From an uncultured Schlesneria sp. (lineage in GTDB: Bacteria > Planctomycetota > Planctomycetia > Planctomycetales > Planctomycetaceae), in assembly GCA_903904835.1 (NCBI GenBank), contig CAIVEI010000081.1, forward strand, positions 62,001-126,000: 64,000 nt of DNA, given 5' to 3'. Shown piece after piece: positions 17,369 to 26,050 of this stretch. Both the position numbers and the translations under genes were made by a program. The notes beneath the pieces are model-generated. The model ran no database searches, had not been told where the DNA came from, and saw only the letters and a program-made list of their open reading frames with translations. The stretch's first letter is position 1. Each line of letters starts with the position of its first letter.

Positions 17369-20083
17369 ATGTTTCGACCCGTTGGCCTGTTTGCCATTTT
17401 GGCAATCGGCGCGTCTGTACTTTCGACGTCGGCATTCGCACAACAGGCTCAAACGCCGGCGGCGACCCCGTCGAAATTTGAAACTCTGACGACTGGGATG
17501 AAAAAGTATGATGGGGGCTTTTGGACCATCTACACGAAGGACCAGCAAATCCTGGTCGAGATCAAGCAGTCTCAACTGGGTCAGGACTTTCTGATGCTCA
17601 GCTCGGTGGCTCGTGGAGTCAGCCAAGGTCTGGTTCTGGGGGGGATGACCTGGGGTGACGATGTCTTGTGGTCGTTTCGCAAAGTGGGCGACAAGATTCA
17701 AGTTCTTCGTCGTCAAGTCAAATTCAAGGCCAAACCAGGAAGTCCTGAAGCGACGGCAGTCAGATTGGCTTACAGTGATGCAGTCCTTTACGCGCTTCCG
17801 GTTCTCACCGACACCAGTGGTGGCCATCTTGTTGACATGACACGAATTTTCATGAGTGATGACGAGATGATTGGCCGTATGTTGAGCGCCTCGTTTGTGT
17901 TTGATCGAAGCACAATCGCGAACGTCAAGACGTTTCCGAAGAACGTCGAAATCGATATTGCGTGCGTCTATTCTCGCGACCCCTCAAACGAGTCAGATTC
18001 CGTACCCGATCCACGCGGCATGCAAGTCATGATGCACTATAGCATCAGCCAATTGCCTCAATCCGGTTACAAGCCCCGCAAAGCGGATGATCGCGTTGGT
18101 TATTTTCTGACAGTGACGAAAGACTTTAGCGACAACAACGACGACCAGCACTTCGTTCGCTACATCAACCGGTGGGATCTGCAGAAGCTTGACCCGTCAG
18201 CCAAGGTTTCGCCCCCACGTGATCCGATCGTGTTTTACCTGGAAAAGACAGTCCCAGTGAACCTGCGGCCGATCGTTCGAGCTGGCATCGAAGACTGGAA
18301 CAAAGCCTACGAGAAACTCGGTTTTGATAACGCGATTGAAGTGCGACAGCAGCGTGATGATGACACGTGGGACCCGGAAGATGTTCAGCACAACACCTTC
18401 CGCTGGATTACTGCCGAAGCAGGTTTCGCTATGGGACCTTCTCGAACGAATCCACAGACCGGTCAGATTCTTGATGCAGATATCATTTTTGACGCAAGCT
18501 TTCTGCGATCCTGGAAGGCGACTTACGAAAACTTTACACCGTCAAGTATTGGTGCTTTGCTGGGCGAAGAAGCCCCGGTCACTCGATCGCGGATGTTGAA
18601 TATTCCGGCCAGCCGTCGCCACAACGAGTGTCGCTTGACCGAAGGAATGCAACAGCAGTCCGGATTCGCTGCGGCCATTTTTGCCGCTCAGGGATTGACC
18701 GAAAAGCGAGGCGAACTGCCGGAAGAATACCTGCAACAGGCATTGAAAGAAGTCGTGATGCACGAAGTTGGACATACGCTGGGTCTTCGCCATAACTTCA
18801 AAGCGAGTGCCTGGAAGACTTTGGCAGAAATGGAGGATGCCGCAAAAGCCAACGAGCCAACCGTCGCCAGCGTAATGGATTACTCGCCTGTGAACATTGT
18901 TCCTGCAGGAGTTAAACAACCGGCCTATTACACCACAACACTTGGTCCCTACGATTACTGGGCGATTGAATATGGCTACAAGCCGATCAGTGGTGACGAG
19001 AACACCGAGCTTGCCAAAATCGCGGCTCGAAGCGGAGAGTCGGGTCTGGATTATGGGACTGATGAAGACACAGAAGCCAACGATCCCGATCCACTATCAA
19101 TTCGATTTGATCTCGGAAAAGATCCTGTCGCTTACGCACAGCGTCAGATTGCTATCGTGAATGCGATTCTTCCCAAGCTGCTGGAGCGAACTGTTGAGAA
19201 CGGTGAAGGATATCAGCGGGCGCGCCAGGCGTTTGGTGTCCTGATCGGCGAACACTATCGAACGGTTCGTTTCGCCGCCAAGTTGATCGGTGGAGTTCAT
19301 GTTTATCGCGATCACAAAGGAGACAACCAGGCTCACGCTCCATTCAAAAACGTGGATGCAGCACAGCAGCGTCTGGCGACAAAACTGATTCTCGAGCAGG
19401 GGTTGGTATCACACAAATTTGAGCCAGGCCTGCTGAATTCCCTCGCGGCGACACGCTGGTCGCACTGGGGTTCACCAGAAACGAAGCGAGTCGACTACCC
19501 GATACATGATCTGGTTTCCGGCCTGCAAACAGGGATGTTAGGAGGGCTATTTAGTGCTCAGGTCCTGGCGCGGCTGCAAGATGGAGAATTGAAGACACCG
19601 GCCGGTGAAGATGCCTATACCCTGGCGGAACACCTGAAAACATCGATTGAAGGAGTTTTTTCGGAACTGAATGCTCCTCCCGCAGGTGAATTCAATAACC
19701 GTAATCAGTATATCTCGAGTTTCCGCCGCAACACCCAGCGAGCGGCATTAAGACGACTGAGCGATATCGTTCGGAAAACGCCGACGGAAACTTCAAGCCA
19801 ACTGAAACTGCCGGAAGACGCTCGCATGCTCGTTCGGGTTCATTTATCGGAACTGGCGACGCGAGCTGATGCGGTCCTCAACAAAGCCGATTTGAAACTT
19901 GACGATTACACCCGAGCGCATCTGGTCGATGCCAAGATTCGGATTAAGCAGATCCTGGAAGCCGAGTCGGAAGATTTCGGCAAGCCTCAAGGATCGGGTG
20001 GTGGCTCATTCCTGCTGCTGGGTGAACCTGCGGCAAAGGACCGTCTGGAGCGAATCGAAATCGTTCCTGAGATTGAACCATGA
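17369..20083 (+). CDS. Zinc-dependent metalloprotease, DUF5117/DUF5118 type
   Basis: 904 aa from ATG 17369 (GGAG nine bases upstream), with a signal peptide ending near STSAFAQQ. The N-terminal region (FWTIYTKDQQILVEI) matches the DUF5118/DUF5117 start of this family. The metzincin-like zinc site HEVGHTLGLRHNF lies at about residues 465-477, and the downstream SVMDYSP supplies the Met-turn. The C-terminal ~400 residues are helical and family-specific. It should be an exported endopeptidase; its targets are unknown. It is transcribed alone, divergent from the short conserved gene, with ~430 bp between their starts that hold no further gene. Confidence 0.9.
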   Translation: MFRPVGLFAILAIGASVLSTSAFAQQAQTPAATPSKFETLTTGMKKYDGGFWTIYTKDQQILVEIKQSQLGQDFLMLSSVARGVSQGLVLGGMTWGDDVLWSFRKVGDKIQVLRRQVKFKAKPGSPEATAVRLAYSDAVLYALPVLTDTSGGHLVDMTRIFMSDDEMIGRMLSASFVFDRSTIANVKTFPKNVEIDIACVYSRDPSNESDSVPDPRGMQVMMHYSISQLPQSGYKPRKADDRVGYFLTVTKDFSDNNDDQHFVRYINRWDLQKLDPSAKVSPPRDPIVFYLEKTVPVNLRPIVRAGIEDWNKAYEKLGFDNAIEVRQQRDDDTWDPEDVQHNTFRWITAEAGFAMGPSRTNPQTGQILDADIIFDASFLRSWKATYENFTPSSIGALLGEEAPVTRSRMLNIPASRRHNECRLTEGMQQQSGFAAAIFAAQGLTEKRGELPEEYLQQALKEVVMHEVGHTLGLRHNFKASAWKTLAEMEDAAKANEPTVASVMDYSPVNIVPAGVKQPAYYTTTLGPYDYWAIEYGYKPISGDENTELAKIAARSGESGLDYGTDEDTEANDPDPLSIRFDLGKDPVAYAQRQIAIVNAILPKLLERTVENGEGYQRARQAFGVLIGEHYRTVRFAAKLIGGVHVYRDHKGDNQAHAPFKNVDAAQQRLATKLILEQGLVSHKFEPGLLNSLAATRWSHWGSPETKRVDYPIHDLVSGLQTGMLGGLFSAQVLARLQDGELKTPAGEDAYTLAEHLKTSIEGVFSELNAPPAGEFNNRNQYISSFRRNTQRAALRRLSDIVRKTPTETSSQLKLPEDARMLVRVHLSELATRADAVLNKADLKLDDYTRAHLVDAKIRIKQILEAESEDFGKPQGSGGGSFLLLGEPAAKDRLERIEIVPEIEP

Positions 20084-20257
20084 TTTGTAAGACAGGACCG
20101 TCCCAACGACTTTCAATTCGGGTGACTTCAGTGGCGACGTTTGATGTTGTACTGTCTACGCAGTTCAACAATGTCATCCGTGTTTATCTGAAAAAACCGA
20201 AAACTGAAAACTGAAACATTTGCAGCAATCGTCGTTGGTTCGGGCCTTTCGCTCGCC

Positions 20258-21841
20258 GTGCTCTGGCTCACATCATTCCCGCTTGGAATTCCAGGTGAAT
20301 GGACTTGGGACCGTGTCCCTTCGGAACCAGACCTGATGTGGAACCTCGCGGGTGCTACGGTCGCCGCTGGGTTATTTATCGCATTCGTTCGACTGGGATA
20401 CCACCGGTTAATTGGTAACTTCGATCGGTCGCGGCATCGACTCGAAGTTGTCGCATGGCTTTTCGGTTTAGTTGCGCTCAGTTTCGCCTGGCTTTGGATC
20501 GTTCAAGAGTGTACTCCCGTCAAGTGCAGGCTTGGGAAGGCTGCTTTCGTTCTGTACTACGCGAACTCATCGGGTTATTTCACTCGCGCGCGTTATGAAC
20601 AGCCCAGTTCAATCGAATTACTGGCAGGGTATGAAGAGCTGATGAGGCAGGGGGATGTCCTGCATACAGGAACTCATCCTCCAGGGCTGTTTCTCGCGAT
20701 TCAGGGTTTGATCGCGCTCTGTAACAGTTCGCCAGCTTTATGTGCTTTCCTGGATGCGACCCAACCTGCTTCATTTCGAGAAGCCACAGATGTGATCGCA
20801 GCGACGAATCTGCGACGAACTGTCCCCAGACGGTTGCTGCCGACGGACCGCCAGGTCTTGTGGCTGGCAACCTTGCTGGTCATGGTTTCGGTGTCGTTGT
20901 CTGTAATCCCCCTGTACGGCTTGCTCCGCCGTACCTGTTCAATTCAGGCCGCATGGATTGGGGCATCACTGTGGCCGGCGATTCCGACGGTGGCAGTCTT
21001 TATCCCCAAGTCGGATACGATGTTTCCGCTGCTGGGTCTGACCATTTTGTGGTTGTGGCTGACCGCTTGGGATAAGCGTTCTGTTTTTGCGGCATTAGTT
21101 GCCGGATTTGTGACCTGGATCGGTTTGCTTTGCAGTCTGGCGTTTCTGCCGGTGTTGCTGATGGCGGCCCAGATGACTTTTGGGAAGGCTTGGCTCTTCC
21201 CACTGGCGAAAGGTGTCCTATCCCTCGAAGATTTGCCAGGATCAAATCAATCAGAGAGGATCGGATTTCGTCGTTGGTTAGTTGTTGCAGCGGCCGGGTG
21301 TGGTTTCGTTGTTCCCTCGATTTGTCTGTGGTGCACTGCCAACGTCAACATGTTCCATGTGTGGCTGCTGAACTATCGGAATCATGCGGGATTTTATCAG
21401 CAGTACTCGCGTACATACTGGAAATGGCTGTTGTTCAATCCACTGGAACTATCGTTCGCGGCGGGTTGGCCCGTTACATTCCTGGCCCTGGCTACCTGTT
21501 GGAGCGTCGTTTGCCGACCTTATCGACGGGACGATTTGACAAAGTCCGAGCGTCACTTCACGACCGACAGAATCATGGTCATCACTTCCATTGTGTTCGT
21601 TTGGGGACTCCTCTGGTTGACGGGTAAAAACTCCGGCGAAGCCGCTCGGTTATGGATCATGTTTTTACCGTGGCTGATCTGGCTGGCGATGATCCAGTTC
21701 GACGAATTTTTACCCAGGAATTCGGAAGTCAAGGCAGAGGATCTGTCGTCGATCGCGTTACTTTTGATGCAGTTCCTCGTCTGTTTATTGACCGTGATAC
21801 GAGTCAGCGGCTTTCATTCGGAAACGGGAAATACCGGTTAA
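20258..21841 (+). CDS. Polytopic membrane protein, possible GT-C-like, unknown function
   Basis: At least 527 aa, with about nine to eleven hydrophobic segments separated by short loops and a soluble stretch around residues 90-190. The pattern (first extracytoplasmic loop after helix 1, HTGTHPPG region, many helices) resembles GT-C-fold glycosyltransferases of the PMT/ArnT type, but I see no convincing acidic pair and call it only tentatively. The listed start is GTG 20258; however, in-frame hydrophobic sequence (TFAAIVVGSGLSLAVLWLT) continues upstream to a TGA at 20189 with no ATG, GTG or TTG in between, so the true start may be a rare codon or lost. A 2OG oxygenase-like gene follows 118 bp downstream. 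Confidence 0.65.
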   Translation: MLWLTSFPLGIPGEWTWDRVPSEPDLMWNLAGATVAAGLFIAFVRLGYHRLIGNFDRSRHRLEVVAWLFGLVALSFAWLWIVQECTPVKCRLGKAAFVLYYANSSGYFTRARYEQPSSIELLAGYEELMRQGDVLHTGTHPPGLFLAIQGLIALCNSSPALCAFLDATQPASFREATDVIAATNLRRTVPRRLLPTDRQVLWLATLLVMVSVSLSVIPLYGLLRRTCSIQAAWIGASLWPAIPTVAVFIPKSDTMFPLLGLTILWLWLTAWDKRSVFAALVAGFVTWIGLLCSLAFLPVLLMAAQMTFGKAWLFPLAKGVLSLEDLPGSNQSERIGFRRWLVVAAAGCGFVVPSICLWCTANVNMFHVWLLNYRNHAGFYQQYSRTYWKWLLFNPLELSFAAGWPVTFLALATCWSVVCRPYRRDDLTKSERHFTTDRIMVITSIVFVWGLLWLTGKNSGEAARLWIMFLPWLIWLAMIQFDEFLPRNSEVKAEDLSSIALLLMQFLVCLLTVIRVSGFHSETGNTG

Positions 21842-21959
21842 ATCGAGTAAAAGAAATTCTCTAAAGAAAAAAGCATTGAAGGTCGATGTTATTAAATTTA
21901 TTTGATGACAGAGAAGTAGAAATACTTTTCCACGGCTCTTTCCTTTCTGGAGCGTGTCG

Positions 21960-22775
21960 ATGCTGCTCGATCGATCTCTGTACCATCGCGTTTTGCAACA
22001 CTGCTTTAACGTCATCGACGAGACGCCTGCGGAGGATCATCCGTTTCCGCACATTTTGCTGAAACGCATTTTTCCAGACGACGTTTACGAACGCTTGTTG
22101 GATGCCTTCCCGCCCCAGGAATGCTTTGTTAAAGCAAATCAAAAGCATCATACAAACGAGTACGGTGGCAGCACTCGACAACGAATGGCACTTTGCGAAA
22201 GCTCACTGGAGTCGTTACCTGAGAACGATCACCGGCTTTGGGCGACGGTAAGAGCGGTGATTGGCAGCATTGAGATCCGAGATGCCATTTTTTTTAAGCT
22301 CGCCAAAGGATTATGCCGCCGTTTCAAAGTCAACTGCGCGGATCTCGCGAAGATCCCAGCATACCCGCGCGGGCAAATCTATAGTGAGACCGAAGGCTAC
22401 CGGATCGCACCTCATCCGGACACGCGCGAAAAAATCGTGACAATGCAGTTTGCGTTTCCGACCGATCATTTACTGGCAGGTGTCGGTACGGAATTTTACA
22501 CACGAAGCGCAAACCCATTGCATCTGTTTCGTGAGCCGCGTGGATTTACGACCGCTAAGACGATGCCGTTTCTTCCAAACCATGCGTACGCGTTTTCAGT
22601 TCTCAATGACATTGGAGTCAAGAGCTGGCACGGTCGAAGTACAATTCCGCCGATGGACCGGGTCCGAAACACTCTGCTGCATATCTGGTACGCTGAAGCG
22701 GATGAGACGAATGGTGAACTCGTCGCATACCAGCAGTATATTAAATCCCAACGTCCAGTGCGCAGGATTGCTTAA
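21960..22775 (+). CDS. 2OG-Fe(II) oxygenase-like protein
   Basis: 271 aa from ATG 21960, which has GGAG seven bases upstream (GTG 21954 is too close to that site). The protein carries the iron-site pattern of 2-oxoglutarate dioxygenases of the prolyl-4-hydroxylase type: H-x-D in APHPDTREK, a distal histidine in KSWHGRS, and an arginine in RNTLLHIWY that would bind 2-oxoglutarate. GTEFY and FLPNHAYAF fit the intervening strands. It would hydroxylate a protein, glycan or small molecule in the cytoplasm; the substrate is unknown. It ends only four bases before the stop of the convergent permease gene. Confidence 0.7.
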   Translation: MLLDRSLYHRVLQHCFNVIDETPAEDHPFPHILLKRIFPDDVYERLLDAFPPQECFVKANQKHHTNEYGGSTRQRMALCESSLESLPENDHRLWATVRAVIGSIEIRDAIFFKLAKGLCRRFKVNCADLAKIPAYPRGQIYSETEGYRIAPHPDTREKIVTMQFAFPTDHLLAGVGTEFYTRSANPLHLFREPRGFTTAKTMPFLPNHAYAFSVLNDIGVKSWHGRSTIPPMDRVRNTLLHIWYAEADETNGELVAYQQYIKSQRPVRRIA

Positions 22776-22779
22776 TCGG

Positions 22780-23379
22780 TCACTTCGCACCGAGCGCCTG
22801 AACACGTAATAGAACCCCAATGTGGCAGGCGACGCAGATACAAAGTAGTAGAAACGAGAAGCCGCCAAAAAGCAGGTCCAGAGACCCTCCTGGACCGGGG
22901 CCACCTGTCGCAAACATAATGATGACGATCCCCATACTCAGCACGAAGTAAGTCCCGATCGTCATGCCAATTGCCAGCGCGACTGCTCCCCAGCGGACGT
23001 ACAAGGCGAAGAATGCAGCATAGTGGGGAATCAATGCGAATAAGAGGATCAGCATCGAGAAAACGGCAATACTGTTAGGGCCGTTCTGCTCGTTAAACAT
23101 CTGCTCTATGGTTTCTCGCATGGTGGGGCTGACAACCATGAAGATCAGTCCAATGATGGGGCCTGGTAGCCACCCCAACATCGCCCCGGCAAATTTTGAG
23201 TAAACGATTCCATTCGCTGATCGAGGAAGCATCATCAGTGAGGCGAGAGTCTGACCGCGAACTTCGTCCTGTATTGAACGTGAGAGGACTTTTGCCGCGT
23301 CAATTGCCACCGAGACCCAGATCAGGAAGAAGATCGATCCGAACCATGACATGGCATAAGGATCGTTCTTATTTTTCAT
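22780..23379 (-). CDS. ABC-2 type transporter permease, short form
   Basis: 199 aa with about six hydrophobic segments. The stretch SRSIQDEVRGQTLASLMMLPRS is the cytoplasmic coupling segment found after the first helix of ABC-2 permeases (the E-R/K-x-x-x-T-L-x-x-L-L pattern). It is followed by five helices, the first being GWLPGPIIGLIFMVV. Typical members are longer at the N-terminus, so this copy is compact or truncated. Its ATG lies inside the end of the thioesterase gene (11 bp overlap), suggesting translational coupling. The likely ATPase partner is encoded ~1.7 kb upstream on the same strand. What it exports cannot be told. Confidence 0.7.
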   Translation of the reverse strand: MKNKNDPYAMSWFGSIFFLIWVSVAIDAAKVLSRSIQDEVRGQTLASLMMLPRSANGIVYSKFAGAMLGWLPGPIIGLIFMVVSPTMRETIEQMFNEQNGPNSIAVFSMLILLFALIPHYAAFFALYVRWGAVALAIGMTIGTYFVLSMGIVIIMFATGGPGPGGSLDLLFGGFSFLLLCICVACHIGVLLRVQALGAK

Positions 23380-23788
23380 CCGGCACTATCTCGAATGCTT
23401 GCGACACCTCAACTGGGATTCGCTTAGGAACGCCTGTCGTAAAATCGACAAACGCCCAATCACTGTACGCTTTAGCAAGTGTCACCTGATCGGCGACGCG
23501 TATCATGTGGTAACGACGAAGCGACGTGACTTTCTTGAGGTTTGCCACCCAGGTTCTTACGACGATTTCATCGCCGAGTCGAGCTGAGGTCAGGTATTCG
23601 ATGAAATGAGACCTGACGACCCATCCTTGTCCAATAGCGCGATAGGCTTCGATCGGCCATCCTTGCGCGGCCGAGTGTGCTAACGCAGCGGACTGCATCC
23701 ATTTGAGATAAGAAATATTGTTGGCGTGTCCCAGGTCGTCGAGATCTCGCTCGATGACGACATGCTGCCAATCATAAACGGCGGGCAT
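23369..23788 (-). CDS. Acyl-CoA thioesterase, 4HBT hotdog family
   Basis: 139 aa, the normal length for a single hotdog domain. The N-terminal block VIERDLDDLGHANNISYLKWMQ matches 4-hydroxybenzoyl-CoA thioesterase/YbgC-like enzymes, where D-x-x-G-H-x-N-N places the catalytic Asp. The central region RLGDEIVVRTWV and the strand YSDWAFVDFTTGVPKRIP complete the fold. It hydrolyses acyl-CoA thioesters in the cytoplasm; chain length is unknown. It overlaps the permease start and is 11 bp from the GH15-like gene, so the three are probably one transcript, although a functional link is not obvious. Confidence 0.88.
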   Translation of the reverse strand: MPAVYDWQHVVIERDLDDLGHANNISYLKWMQSAALAHSAAQGWPIEAYRAIGQGWVVRSHFIEYLTSARLGDEIVVRTWVANLKKVTSLRRYHMIRVADQVTLAKAYSDWAFVDFTTGVPKRIPVEVSQAFEIVPDEK

Positions 23789-23799
23789 GGGTACGATTC

Positions 23800-25038
23800 C
23801 TAGGATTGACGAAGTTCACGAACCAGATGAGTCAGCGCCAATTTCAGATTGGCCTGTGTCCAAAGTAACGGACAAATGTCGTTGGGAACGTAACGACCCC
23901 GTTCGCAGAAGTACGACTCTGGACAACGATAGGCTCCGAATCGAGAGCCTGGTTGAGTTAACTGGTTCAATGACCGGTTCAGATGCTGGATTTGACGATC
24001 CCGATCTTGAGGGTCACGACTTTGTTCGAACCTCAGTCCATAATGGATCGAAACAATCGGATCGAAAAGGCACCACTGGGCTTCCAAGCCTGGTTCAAGC
24101 AACCTGTCACGATCGGCAAGATTGTCGCTGAAATCAGAGGTTCTGACGTCAGCCGCCAGCTTTTCCTTGTAATCGGCACACCAGTATGAGTCTCCAAGAT
24201 ACCGCCGAATCCCGTGTTCTCCCATCAGATTCCCGGTCACATCTTTCACGATACTCTCTGCCATTTCACCGGTGACAACGCGATAGGGATAGATCAAGAA
24301 CAACAGAGCCGAATCGTAGCGTCGATTCTTCTGTGCATCGGACTGAATACATTCCGACGGAAGGATCGTCGAGAGAGCGGTTCGACCTTCCTGAGATGCC
24401 GATTGGCCAAATCGAGCTTCCCAGGCTTCAAGCCCCGCAGTTGCAACTCCGATGCTGGATGCGGCGACTTTGCGGACTTCTTCCCAATGGCCGCTGTCTT
24501 CGTCGTTCCAATACTTGATCGCGGTCAGGTAACGTGCCACATCCGCCAGCAGTTCGAGTTCCGAATTGGTCCAGTGGCACTCACCATTCAACTGGGAAGC
24601 AATCCAGAGAAAAGCACCGATTGCATCGTTCTGTGCGTGAGACCATTTTTCACTGAGCTCGTTCAGATGGTCGCCGTCAAATCGGATATGCGGACGACTC
24701 ATTGGGTCAGCCGGATCGACGCGTCCTTCGATGATATCTGTAAATCGATGCTGATACTTTTTGAAGAAAGCCATCAGCGACTTTGTTGCCGCGACGGCTT
24801 TACCAGTTTCGCCCCATTGCCAATGTGCGTGGGCGATATGAACATTATCACGAACCCAGACGTTCCGATAACCGGTCAACTCAAATTCGCCCCCTTCACC
24901 GGCGGCTGCAGAGAAAAGCCCGTTGGCGAGTGTCGGGAATCGGAACGTCCCCTGATCTTCAAGAAATTGCAGCAGTTGCATCACATCCGGCAGTGTGCAA
25001 TCACTTTTTAGCGAGAGTGGAATCGGAGAATTACCCAT
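23800..25038 (-). CDS. GH15-like / phosphorylase-kinase-alpha-like (alpha/alpha)6 protein
   Basis: 412 aa, no signal peptide. The sequence follows the glucoamylase/phosphorylase kinase regulatory-subunit pattern: YRNVWVRDNVHIAHAHW, KWSHAQNDAIGAFLWI, YWNDEDSGHWEE, GVATAGLEAWEARFG, and a C-terminal CPESYF...YVPNDICPLLWTQANLKLAL. This places it in the (alpha/alpha)6-barrel GH15-like superfamily. Whether it is an active glycosidase is open; EDSGHWE holds acidic residues in about the position of the general acid. It lies between an ABC ATPase gene (19 bp) and a thioesterase gene (11 bp) and is probably co-transcribed with them. Confidence 0.75.
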   Translation of the reverse strand: MGNSPIPLSLKSDCTLPDVMQLLQFLEDQGTFRFPTLANGLFSAAAGEGGEFELTGYRNVWVRDNVHIAHAHWQWGETGKAVAATKSLMAFFKKYQHRFTDIIEGRVDPADPMSRPHIRFDGDHLNELSEKWSHAQNDAIGAFLWIASQLNGECHWTNSELELLADVARYLTAIKYWNDEDSGHWEEVRKVAASSIGVATAGLEAWEARFGQSASQEGRTALSTILPSECIQSDAQKNRRYDSALLFLIYPYRVVTGEMAESIVKDVTGNLMGEHGIRRYLGDSYWCADYKEKLAADVRTSDFSDNLADRDRLLEPGLEAQWCLFDPIVSIHYGLRFEQSRDPQDRDRQIQHLNRSLNQLTQPGSRFGAYRCPESYFCERGRYVPNDICPLLWTQANLKLALTHLVRELRQS

Positions 25039-25056
25039 GACTGCATCCTTGACAGT

Positions 25057-25983
25057 TTATTGAACCAGCCCTTTCGTGAGCGACATAAACGCGGTTTCGA
25101 GGTTGACCTCTTCTTCGCGGAACAGCGTCAATTGAAATCCCTCGCTGATCAGCAACGTTGGGATCGAGCTGTAATCAAACGTATCGGCCTTCAGCGTCGC
25201 ATCAATCGTCCCCTTGACGATATCTACGTGCGAAACCAAGTCATGTTGTTGCAGCAAAGCCGCGGCCTTTTCCATGTTTTCCTTCACACGGATCTGGAGC
25301 ATGATCTGTTGCCGTGCCTTTCGCATGACTTCATCGACGTAGCCGTCAACGATCAAATTTCCTTTTTCGATCATTCCGACGCGGGTACACACATCCGCCA
25401 GTTCGGGCAGAATATGACTGGAGACGATGACGGTTTTTTTCAGCTCGCCGAGTTTTTTCAGCAAATTACGGATTTCAATCCGGGCACGAGGATCGAGACC
25501 ACTCGCCGGTTCATCCAAAAGCAATACTTGAGGTTCATGCAGCAGGGTTCTCGCCAATCCGATTCGTTGGGTCTGACCACGGGACAGCTGATTGACCATG
25601 GCATCCCGCTTGAACGCCATATCCACGAGTTCGAGTTTCTCTTCGCAGACCTTTCGACGACCCGGGCCGTTGATGCGGTAAGCTGACGCAAAGAATTCGA
25701 GGTACTCGATGACGGTCATATCGTCGTAGACCCCGAAAAAGTCGGGCATGTAACCGACAAGCCGACGAATCTCGCGCGGATCGTTATAGATCGATTTCCC
25801 GCAGACGTAGGCCTCGCCGTAATCTGGCGCCAGCAACGTTGCGATCATGCGCATTGTCGTGGTTTTACCTGATCCATTCGGACCGATAAAACCGAAGACG
25901 TCTCCTTCCTTCAACGAAAGATTGATCTCATTGACCGCGATCAGATGGCCGTAACGTTTGGTGAGTTGGCGAGTTTCAATCAT
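25057..25983 (-). CDS. ABC transporter ATP-binding protein
   Basis: 308 aa. Walker A is GPNGSGKT (about residues 34-41), the signature is LSRGQTQ, Walker B is VLLLDEPASGLDP, and the H-loop is VIVSSHILPEL. The ~90 aa C-terminal extension after the ATPase domain is typical of ABC-2 exporter ATPases of the CcmA/gliding (GldA-like) type. It energises an exporter whose permease is probably the short ABC-2 protein at 22780-23379. The large membrane protein upstream (26051-28291) is the usual genomic companion in planctomycetes. It has 67 bp upstream to that gene and 18 bp downstream to the GH15-like gene. Confidence 0.93.
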   Translation of the reverse strand: MIETRQLTKRYGHLIAVNEINLSLKEGDVFGFIGPNGSGKTTTMRMIATLLAPDYGEAYVCGKSIYNDPREIRRLVGYMPDFFGVYDDMTVIEYLEFFASAYRINGPGRRKVCEEKLELVDMAFKRDAMVNQLSRGQTQRIGLARTLLHEPQVLLLDEPASGLDPRARIEIRNLLKKLGELKKTVIVSSHILPELADVCTRVGMIEKGNLIVDGYVDEVMRKARQQIMLQIRVKENMEKAAALLQQHDLVSHVDIVKGTIDATLKADTFDYSSIPTLLISEGFQLTLFREEEVNLETAFMSLTKGLVQ

Positions 25984-26050
25984 GAGCGTCAGTCAAATCA
26001 AGATGAAAATTACGTTGGAACGATGTAAAAGTTAAAAGCAGCAACACTCG

